64,000 nucleotides of DNA from Flavobacterium lacisediminis (GTDB lineage: Bacteria; Bacteroidota; Bacteroidia; Flavobacteriales; Flavobacteriaceae): contig NZ_JAPCIO010000004.1 of the NCBI RefSeq assembly GCF_025909975.1, positions 62,001 to 126,000 on the forward strand, in the 5' to 3' direction. A program made the position numbers and the translations under genes. Below the pieces are notes generated by a model. That model did no database searches. It saw only the letters and a program-made list of their open reading frames with translations, and was not told the origin of the DNA. Below, one piece after another: positions 24,417-31,643 of this stretch. The stretch's first letter is position 1; each line of letters starts with the position of its first letter.

Positions 24417-25730
24417 TTAGCTGTATAATTTAGCCCAAAGTTGGCTCAATTTTTCTGCATGATGTTTAGGTGTGATTTTTATATAATCTAAAAATTGTTT
24501 TTCTGTTGTGTGCCCCGTAATTTTCATAATTGTCAAAGTGTCAATTTTACCATAAAGATTAGATGCAAATGATCTTCTACAAATATGACTTGTTACTAAT
24601 TCCCATTTAGGGTATTTGCCCTGTTTTTTGCGATGTATTTTTTTTCCTTCTCCATCAAGAATAATTTCTCCCTTTTCGTTCTTCAAGACTTGATTTTTTG
24701 AGCCATCAACTAACTCGTTAAATCCAACTTTTTCAGCGACTTTCTTAATGTAATCATTAAAGTTTTGGTCGCTAATTTTTCTCGGGAATTCACCATTTCT
24801 TTTGTCAAGTATTTCTTTAACGTGTGGATGAATTGGAATTGTTACGGGAATGTTGGTTTTAAAATTGGTGTTGTCTATGAAGCCTTCTTTTATGTCTTTT
24901 TTAGTTAATTGAAGCAAGTCTGAAACTCTAAGACCAGTCCATACTCCAATAATTAGCCAATCTCTAGCATTGTCTAAATAATCTACATCAAATGTATGAT
25001 TTCGTATCTTTTCAATTTCTTCTTCATTAAAGTATATGTCTTTTGGTTTAAATGAAGGTGAGCTAAACTTTTTATCTTTAAAAGAAGGATTCACTTTATA
25101 GCCTAATCTATCGGCTTCTCTTAAAAATGCTTTCAGATTTGTAATAATTCCTTTGATGGTGTTTTCTCCCAAAAATTCTTCGGATCTTAAATATTTTATA
25201 AACTCAGAATGAAAATTAAAATCAATTTCAGTAAGGTTTATTTTTTTTCCAATGTAGGTTTCAAATGCTTTTAACTTGTTGGATGAATTTTGGTAATCCT
25301 GTACAGTTCTCAGATTTAATTTTTCACCTGTTTTAGAATTGATTTTAAATACGGCTTCTTTAGAGAATTTGTCTGAAAATGATGTAAGAAAAACTTTTAT
25401 GTCATTTTCGTTATGGCTCGGCTTGTTATGAAAGTTTAAGATGAGGTTTTTTAACCAATTTATTTGTATTTTTATCCCTTTGTGGTTGTCCTCATTATAA
25501 CGATTTATGATTTCTTCTTTAAGTTCCGATAATTGAGGATTAATTTTGTTTCGATAATCTCCAGAATCAAAAGTAGCTTTTACTTTTTGTTTAGGATTGC
25601 TCCAATCCTTTTTTGGGATCAAAAATTGCGTTGGTGTTTCACAATCAAAATCGGTTCCTCTGAACCTAACATATATTTTAGTTGGGTCATTTTTTGCTTT
25701 TAAATTTATTTTAAATGAAACTGTTGCCAT
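24417..25730 (-). CDS. int: Tyrosine-recombinase integrase of the element
   Basis: 437 residues. N-terminal arm-binding domain (1-~95), SAM-like core-binding domain (~105-215), catalytic domain with R268 (GLRVSDLL), H382-x-x-R385 (SHICRRSFA), H407 (TGHTTEKQF) and nucleophile Y416 (FLDYIKIT), plus a probable catalytic Lys near 291. The size and arm domain match Bacteroidota element integrases. Its start lies 20 bp from one copy of the 20-bp subterminal repeat and ~160 bp from attR. It should catalyse recombination at tRNA-Leu. Confidence 0.95.
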   Translation of the reverse strand: MATVSFKINLKAKNDPTKIYVRFRGTDFDCETPTQFLIPKKDWSNPKQKVKATFDSGDYRNKINPQLSELKEEIINRYNEDNHKGIKIQINWLKNLILNFHNKPSHNENDIKVFLTSFSDKFSKEAVFKINSKTGEKLNLRTVQDYQNSSNKLKAFETYIGKKINLTEIDFNFHSEFIKYLRSEEFLGENTIKGIITNLKAFLREADRLGYKVNPSFKDKKFSSPSFKPKDIYFNEEEIEKIRNHTFDVDYLDNARDWLIIGVWTGLRVSDLLQLTKKDIKEGFIDNTNFKTNIPVTIPIHPHVKEILDKRNGEFPRKISDQNFNDYIKKVAEKVGFNELVDGSKNQVLKNEKGEIILDGEGKKIHRKKQGKYPKWELVTSHICRRSFASNLYGKIDTLTIMKITGHTTEKQFLDYIKITPKHHAEKLSQLWAKLYS

Positions 25731-25750
25731 AAATCAAAGATAAAAAATTT

Positions 25751-25770
25751 CCCCCGTATTTCCCCCAAAA
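25751..25770 (+). repeat. Right copy of 20-bp subterminal repeat
   Basis: CCCCCGTATTTCCCCCAAAA, identical to 12487-12506, directly upstream of the integrase start. Integrase binding here could also autoregulate its promoter. Confidence 0.7.
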
Positions 25771-25889
25771 AGTTTGTATTTGTGTGCTACTCTGTGCAAG
25801 TAAACTTTTTAAAAATTGCGTAAAGTATTGATATTAAAGAGAAATATAATTTCTATCTCTGCACAGAAAAGCATAAAACACATAGATTA

Positions 25890-25908
25890 GAGTCCTTTTA
25901 CCCGCACT
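25890..25908 (+). repeat. attR core (19-bp direct repeat)
   Basis: Exact copy of the tRNA-Leu 3' end (12411-12429); flanking bases differ (preceded by ATTA on the element side). Confidence 0.9.
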
Positions 25909-25942
25909 GAAAGCTCTAACTAAGGTTAGGGCTTTTTTATTT
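25909..25942 (+). terminator. Original tRNA-Leu terminator, now displaced
   Basis: AAGCTCTAAC, loop TAAG, GTTAGGGCTT followed by a T-run directly beyond attR; this is where the tRNA transcript would have ended before integration. Confidence 0.7.
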
Positions 25943-25958
25943 TGGATATTATAACCAT

Positions 25959-25993
25959 TAAAAAAGCCGCTTGATAATTCAAGCGGCTTTTTA
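25959..25993. terminator. Terminator of secreted amylase gene
   Basis: Perfect stem AAAAGCCGCTTGA / TCAAGCGGCTTTT, loop TAAT, with T/A-runs both ways. Confidence 0.9.
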
Positions 25994-26009
25994 TTAACTA
26001 ACAATAAAT

Positions 26010-28901
26010 TTATTCTTTTATTAATTTCTTTGATTGGCTTGTACCGTTAACATCTGTTATTTTTATTAAATACATTCCAGTTTCAAGATTTGTAATATCT
26101 AATTGCTGATTGGATAGTACATTAGCGAATGATTTAATCAATTGACCTGTTATTGTATAAACTTCTACTTGATTCACATCTGCTGAAAGTGCAAAACTGT
26201 TTCTTGTAGGGTTAGGAAAAATCAAGACCTCGTTTTTTATAATTTCTAAATCATTTGAGGATAAGGTTGAAGGTCTATTTCCATAAACTCTAAATTGACC
26301 TGGTGCTAAAGTAATAGTTGCTGTTGGACTTGTTATTGTTACAGGAGTATTATCCATTAAATTATACCAAGTCATAGGGTAGGAGTATACATCTGTAGGG
26401 AAACTTGGATTTATACTTTGATTTCCTACTGAAAAGTTAGCAATAACTACTACGTTACGCAATTGGGTTGTTGGGAAAGTATTGTTGTACACGTATAATC
26501 TTTGACGAATGTTACTTCCATCAGGGCTAATTGCAAAATCAGAACTAAATACAGGTTCAGAAGTTTTTAGACTAATTAATTTTGACCAATCGCTTAAAAT
26601 AGCTGTTCTTCTGGTATCTGACAACCAGTTTTGAGTCCATTGTACTTGCTCTTTCGTATCTAATTTACAATCACCAGGAAAAAAAGTACCTTCATCATTA
26701 ACGGTTCCATTTGCACAGGTGTAAATTGATTGATTGTTTCCTAATTCAGCAAAATGCCAAATCATTTTTGGACCGGGAACAAGAATACTCATAGCTCCTA
26801 TGGCGCCCATTCTAGCTAATGCATTTGTTAGATTCCCGTTTACAGGAGCTGTTCCACCACCATTTCCATAAGTTACGGCTTCATACATCATTCTATCTTT
26901 ATCATGACTTTCTGGATAGCCTATCAATCTCTTTCCGGTAAATCCGCGACTTGTATGGCCCATTCTCGAAATATTTTGTGTAGAAAATCCCATAGCAAGT
27001 TCTTTGTATTGTGAATACATTTCACCCCACATCATAATTCCTTTTCCTTCACCTAATCTATAATTTGCCCATTGTTGCTCTTCATTGTCTGTTCCTAAAT
27101 GCTCAAAAATCACATAATGGTCATTATCTAAACTCCAAGAATAATCTGCGTATTCTTTTAACACATCCACTCTGTCTTGTTGATATGCATTTGTACAAGC
27201 ATCATCTCCACCTGTACAGTTTTGTGTAAATCCTTTTGTTAAATCCCAACGGAAACCATCAATTTTGTATTCTGTTATCCAATGTTTGATTGTTTGTTTT
27301 ACATAGTTTCTAGTTAGTGTTGAAGAATGATTAAAATCTTCTCCTACGCTATAACTGTGTCTTGCTGTGGTGTTGAAATAAGGATTATCACTAGCTGGTC
27401 CGCCCCAACCGTCTCCATCAGGATCGTTCATCCACATTCTTACCATAGGATTTCTTCCAAAAGCATGATTAAATGCAATATCTAATATCACAGCGATTCC
27501 ATTTTGATGACAGATGTCTACTAATTCTTTGAACTTTTCTGGAGTTCCGTAGAATTTATCCAAAGCCATATGAAAAGCAGTATTATAACCCCAACTTTCA
27601 TTTCCTTCAAATTCCATTATAGGCATTAATTCAATAGCGTTTATACCTAAGTTTTTGAAATATTGAATTCTATCAATTAAATCTTGAAAGTTTCTATCTG
27701 CATCAAAATCACGAATTAATAGTTCGTAAACGACTAATTTATCTTTGTTAGGTTTTGTAAAGTTAGTTACTTGCCAGTTATAAGGAGTTGTTCCAGTTTT
27801 AAACCAAGTTACCTCTCTTTCTTGTCCTGATGGATATGCAGGTAAATTTGGAAAAGTAGTGTTTGAGATCCAAGGATCATCATAAGGTGATAATACCATG
27901 GTTGAACATGGATCAGCTGCTTTTACTAAAGATGGTGAATTTGCAACAGGTGTTTGATCTACAACCCAATATTGATACGTATTATTAGCGCCTGGAGTTA
28001 ATCCCGTAAGTTCTAACCAAAATTTTCCAGTTGTGGGATCTTTTTTCATCGCATAACTAGAATTCGGATTATAGTTATTAAAACTACCAGCAACATATAC
28101 AAAATCTTTACCCGGTGCTTCTAATACTAAGGTAGCCCTAGTGTTATCGGTAGTATTATAATTGATTCCGTTAACTAACCCTACAGGTATAGCTTGTGAA
28201 GTACTACCTGGATTTACGATTACAGAAAATCTTCTTGTAATTGTTGAGACACCTAATGTTACTTCTAATTCATAACTTGTGTTAGTTGTAATGTTGGTGT
28301 GGTTAAAAGAGTAATTTGAGGTTGTGTTAGTGTTTATACTTGTTCCATTTGCCTTTAAATTGTAAAAAGCATTTCCACCGGTATTAGTTGCAGCAATGTT
28401 TAAATTACCTCCAGAATTAATAATGGTTGCACTATTATTAGTTGGAGCTGTTAAGTTAACTTGAAAAGTACCTACATTGAAGATAAAATCACCACATGAT
28501 GGAGGTAGTTTTAAAGTTTGGCTTCCATTAGCATTCCTAAAAACCATTCCTAATTTTGTAGCATTAGCTTGTTGTGTACCATTTAAACCAAAATATGTAC
28601 TAGGAGTTAAAGTTATACTCCATGTTCCATTTCCGTTATTAGTCATTAATCCAACACTATCATCTTGACCCCAGTTTCCTACTACTGAAAAACCAAAAGC
28701 ATTACTGTCGTCACCAATTCCTGCGTGCATGTATACTTTAGTTGGGGTTGTACCCATAAGATTACAAGCTTGTGCTGCTGTTGAAACTGTAATGGTTATC
28801 TGATCCGTAACATTAAAACTGCTAGGGGTAATAGTTACTTGTGCGTTAGCAAAGTATAGATTGCTTAACGACAGTATTAATATAAATAATATTTTCTTCA
28901 T
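26010..28901 (-). CDS. Secreted GH13 alpha-amylase-family enzyme, T9SS type A sorted
   Basis: 963 residues. Signal peptide MKKILFILILSLSNLYFANAQ; N-terminal Ig-like/E-set and carbohydrate-binding-like domains (~22-380; YVAGSFNNYNPNSSYAMKKD); GH13 barrel (~385-820) with nucleophile Asp in IDGFRWDLT, acid Glu in YVIFEHLG and transition-state Asp in YPESHDKDR. The C-terminal ~75 residues are a type A sorting domain (FPNPTRNSFAL..., MYLIKITDVNGTSQSKKLIKE). Hydrolyses starch-like polymers at the cell surface or outside. It stands downstream of susE behind a hairpin. Confidence 0.95.
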   Translation of the reverse strand: MKKILFILILSLSNLYFANAQVTITPSSFNVTDQITITVSTAAQACNLMGTTPTKVYMHAGIGDDSNAFGFSVVGNWGQDDSVGLMTNNGNGTWSITLTPSTYFGLNGTQQANATKLGMVFRNANGSQTLKLPPSCGDFIFNVGTFQVNLTAPTNNSATIINSGGNLNIAATNTGGNAFYNLKANGTSINTNTTSNYSFNHTNITTNTSYELEVTLGVSTITRRFSVIVNPGSTSQAIPVGLVNGINYNTTDNTRATLVLEAPGKDFVYVAGSFNNYNPNSSYAMKKDPTTGKFWLELTGLTPGANNTYQYWVVDQTPVANSPSLVKAADPCSTMVLSPYDDPWISNTTFPNLPAYPSGQEREVTWFKTGTTPYNWQVTNFTKPNKDKLVVYELLIRDFDADRNFQDLIDRIQYFKNLGINAIELMPIMEFEGNESWGYNTAFHMALDKFYGTPEKFKELVDICHQNGIAVILDIAFNHAFGRNPMVRMWMNDPDGDGWGGPASDNPYFNTTARHSYSVGEDFNHSSTLTRNYVKQTIKHWITEYKIDGFRWDLTKGFTQNCTGGDDACTNAYQQDRVDVLKEYADYSWSLDNDHYVIFEHLGTDNEEQQWANYRLGEGKGIMMWGEMYSQYKELAMGFSTQNISRMGHTSRGFTGKRLIGYPESHDKDRMMYEAVTYGNGGGTAPVNGNLTNALARMGAIGAMSILVPGPKMIWHFAELGNNQSIYTCANGTVNDEGTFFPGDCKLDTKEQVQWTQNWLSDTRRTAILSDWSKLISLKTSEPVFSSDFAISPDGSNIRQRLYVYNNTFPTTQLRNVVVIANFSVGNQSINPSFPTDVYSYPMTWYNLMDNTPVTITSPTATITLAPGQFRVYGNRPSTLSSNDLEIIKNEVLIFPNPTRNSFALSADVNQVEVYTITGQLIKSFANVLSNQQLDITNLETGMYLIKITDVNGTSQSKKLIKE

Positions 28902-28913
28902 AGCTGTAAATGG

Positions 28914-28944
28914 AAAAAAGGGCTGCCTTTAAGCAGCCCTTTAT
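28914..28944 (-). terminator. Hairpin between susE and the secreted amylase gene
   Basis: GGGCTGC / GCAGCCC stem with T-runs on the minus-strand side. It may end most susCDE transcripts and let a fraction read through into the amylase gene. Confidence 0.7.
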
Positions 28945-28952
28945 AATTTAAA

Positions 28953-30011
28953 TTAAAGAGCAATTAACTCGTAAGTGTATTTTCTAGGATTAGATAAATC
29001 TAAAATAACTTTGTAATTTCCTGCAGGACCTGAGAATGTCAAGTCTCCACCGTCAACTAAGAACCCATCAGCATTTACTGTACCTAAATCAAAACCATTG
29101 CTCCATGCATTGTTACCTCTAAATTTAAATGCTCCAGGGACTAAAGCAATGCTAGCAATTTCTAATTTTTTAGTTGTTGAATTGTAAGTTAAATCTGTGT
29201 CAGAATCCCATCCTGTAGGAGTCGCTGCGCCAATGATTCCCCAACTAACTGCAGTTGTTGTATAAGTTAATGTTCCAGTATTGGCTCTTACTCTGTAATA
29301 TCCAGTTACTGCTGAACAGTTAGATTCTCCTGTTTCTGCTAAAATTCCTGAAAAATCACCATTATCTCCCCAGTCAGTATTACCCCAATCGTAAACTCCT
29401 GATCCATTAGGTCCTACAAATTTGAATTCACCATCAAGCCAAACATAGCCTTCATAATCAGTTTGCCCAAATCCTGAAGCAGCAATTCTTGGTGCTGTTC
29501 CCGGGCTCCATCCTTGGTGATTTCCTGGTACCGCAAGTTGTGGTAAGTCTGTTGTAAAAGGAATTACTGTTATAGTTACTTTATTTGATCCCATTAAATC
29601 AAAACCTGAAGCACTCGAAACAACTCTAACATCAAAGTTAGTTGCAGAATATGGATTTGCTCCCAATGCCAAGCATGCGCCGTTTAAAGTTTCTTGTGAT
29701 ACTGAAAGTTGTAATGCTCCAGTAGTACCTCCTAAGTTTTGTGGTGCTGAGAAATCACCACCTTCAACATCGATTTCTAATGTGTAACTAATCGCAACAT
29801 CTCCATTATAATTTGCTTTTGACCAAACAAATCGTTCTGCCTGTTGTGTCATATTTGCAGGAGATAAAGTATATGTGCTTCCTGATTCTGGAGCAGATAA
29901 AATAGGTGAATCAACACCTTCAATTACTGGTCTATCTTGAACATCGTCAACACTACATGATGCTACAAGAGCAGCAAATAATATAAATACTGATTTTAAT
30001 ATATTTTTCAT
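28953..30011 (-). CDS. susE: SusE/SusF-type starch-binding outer-membrane lipoprotein
   Basis: 352 residues. Lipoprotein signal MKNILKSVFILFAALVASC (Cys 19). An N-terminal SusE domain (~35-150; SGSTYTLSPANMTQQAERFVWSKANYNGDVAISYTLEID) is followed by two CBM-like repeats (LPQLAVPGNHQGWSPGTAPRI; ISWG-like second repeat TPTGWDSDTDLTYN). Surface glycan binding that supports SusCD. Third gene in the susCDE run, 18 bp behind susD. Confidence 0.93.
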   Translation of the reverse strand: MKNILKSVFILFAALVASCSVDDVQDRPVIEGVDSPILSAPESGSTYTLSPANMTQQAERFVWSKANYNGDVAISYTLEIDVEGGDFSAPQNLGGTTGALQLSVSQETLNGACLALGANPYSATNFDVRVVSSASGFDLMGSNKVTITVIPFTTDLPQLAVPGNHQGWSPGTAPRIAASGFGQTDYEGYVWLDGEFKFVGPNGSGVYDWGNTDWGDNGDFSGILAETGESNCSAVTGYYRVRANTGTLTYTTTAVSWGIIGAATPTGWDSDTDLTYNSTTKKLEIASIALVPGAFKFRGNNAWSNGFDLGTVNADGFLVDGGDLTFSGPAGNYKVILDLSNPRKYTYELIAL

Positions 30012-30029
30012 ATTGCTTTTTTTTAATTA

Positions 30030-31634
30030 TTAATAACCTGGGTTTTGAATTAATTTTGGATTAACATTAATCGCATCTTGCGGTATAGGGAAAATATTTC
30101 TGTAAGTTGGTGTAGGTGCTCCTGTTGGTACATTGCCTTTCCATGGCCAGATATATGAACTTCCTGTGAATTTACCAAAACGAATTAAATCTGTTCTTCT
30201 ATGTCCTTCCCAATGAAGTTCTCTTGCTCTCTCGTCTAATATAAAATCTAGTGTTAAATCACCACTAGAGATGTTACCTGTAGTATTGCCATATGCTCTT
30301 TCTCTTAATGCGTTAATATATCCAACTGCATTTGAACTAGAGCCACCTCCACCTCTTACAAAACATTCAGCATACATTAAGTAGGCATCAGCTAAACGGA
30401 AAACAGGAAAATCTGTATCAACAAAATCACCAGCAGCATCTGACCCTTGATTCCCATTAATATCTACATTTCTCCATTTTGAAATAGCATATCCATCTGT
30501 AAATGTTCCAACATTTGCAATCTCAAGTGCTTGTCCAGATGTATAAAATTGTTTTCTTGAATCAGAATTCATGCCATTAAACTTATTTACAAAAGCTGAA
30601 GTAGTTCTTAAACCAGCCCATCCTCCATTTATTCCAAATTCAGATGCTGTCATACTACCTCCAACTGGAGCATGAGTTAAATAAGTTGTTCCACCATAAG
30701 TTTTTGTGTTTAATCCGTCAAATGCTATGGCAAAAATAAATTCATTTTGGGCACCATTAGTATCATTATCTGCTAAAAATAAATGTCTATAGTTTGGATT
30801 TAATGTATATGATGTTTCAGAAATAACTTTGTTAATGTAAGTCATTGCGTCAGTATATCTATTTACTCCCACATATACTTCAGCATTCATTAAAAGTTTT
30901 GCTTTTAACATCCATGCTGCGGCTTTGTCAACTCTAAATTGTTCATTTGAGTTTGGAGCCATTAAATCAGCTTCTAAATCACTTAATTCAGACTCAACAA
31001 ATGCAAATAACTCAGCTCTTGTTGCGTAATCTGGCAAGTGATATTCTGTTGTAGAGTCTTCTGTTTCAAGTGAAGCTCCCCCGAATAAATCAATAATATG
31101 CCAGTAGCTCAATGCTCTCAAAAATCTAGCTTCAGCACGATAAATTTTTATGTCATTTCTTACGCTTCCAGTAATACCTCTAGAATCTAGTTTTGCATCT
31201 GTAGTTTGTCTTAAATACTCATTACAATTTGTAACTTGATAGGCTAATCTATAGAAAGTTGCTTTAATAAACCCATCTGAAGGAGTCCAAGTATGCCAAT
31301 GAAAATCTTTAATTGTTGCATCATTCCATGCGATAATAGCTTCATCAGTAGTTAGTTCTTGGAAATTCCAATAGTTTCTCACATATTGACTAAATCCTTC
31401 GTCAATTCCAGCAACATCTCCATTTCCAGCTGGACCTTGTTGTCCAGTGGTAGCCAAGCCAGCATATAGTTTTGCTAAAAATTGTTTATAAGATGCTGGA
31501 TCTCTGAACAATTCTTCTGCTGTTTGTTGCGATCCTTCAGGTTCTGTACTCAGTTCATCTACACATGAGGTAGTAATTAGAGTTAAAACAAAAACTGAAG
31601 CTAAGCTAAAAAGTTTTAATTTTAAATTTTTCAT
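30030..31634 (-). CDS. susD: SusD/RagB-family nutrient-binding lipoprotein
   Basis: 534 residues. Signal peptide with LITTSC (Cys ~24), then the SusD fold with TPR helices (YRAEARFLRALSYWHIIDLFGGA is the signature) and the C-terminal LDFILDERARELHWEGHRRTDLIRFGKF block. It forms the lid of the SusC channel and binds maltooligosaccharides. Nine bases separate it from susC. Confidence 0.97.
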   Translation of the reverse strand: MKNLKLKLFSLASVFVLTLITTSCVDELSTEPEGSQQTAEELFRDPASYKQFLAKLYAGLATTGQQGPAGNGDVAGIDEGFSQYVRNYWNFQELTTDEAIIAWNDATIKDFHWHTWTPSDGFIKATFYRLAYQVTNCNEYLRQTTDAKLDSRGITGSVRNDIKIYRAEARFLRALSYWHIIDLFGGASLETEDSTTEYHLPDYATRAELFAFVESELSDLEADLMAPNSNEQFRVDKAAAWMLKAKLLMNAEVYVGVNRYTDAMTYINKVISETSYTLNPNYRHLFLADNDTNGAQNEFIFAIAFDGLNTKTYGGTTYLTHAPVGGSMTASEFGINGGWAGLRTTSAFVNKFNGMNSDSRKQFYTSGQALEIANVGTFTDGYAISKWRNVDINGNQGSDAAGDFVDTDFPVFRLADAYLMYAECFVRGGGGSSSNAVGYINALRERAYGNTTGNISSGDLTLDFILDERARELHWEGHRRTDLIRFGKFTGSSYIWPWKGNVPTGAPTPTYRNIFPIPQDAINVNPKLIQNPGY

Positions 31635-31643
31635 AGTTCTTTA

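Larger units (their letters stand above)
12411..25908. mobile_element. Integrative element of ~13.5 kb in the tRNA-Leu 3' end
   Basis: A 19-bp direct repeat of the tRNA 3' end, GAGTCCTTTTACCCGCACT, occurs at 12411-12429 and 25890-25908. A tyrosine integrase lies just inside the right end, reading leftwards. A 20-bp subterminal direct repeat (12487-12506 and 25751-25770) sits inside each end. Cargo: HUH-like protein, small ORFs, SHOCT membrane protein, lipoprotein, serine recombinase, XRE regulator, restriction-modification enzyme with partner, broken gene, excisionase-like HTH, and ATPase/TOPRIM-like pair. I see no type IV secretion or large relaxase genes, so if mobile it is mobilizable or a satellite rather than a self-transmissible ICE. 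Confidence 0.9.
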
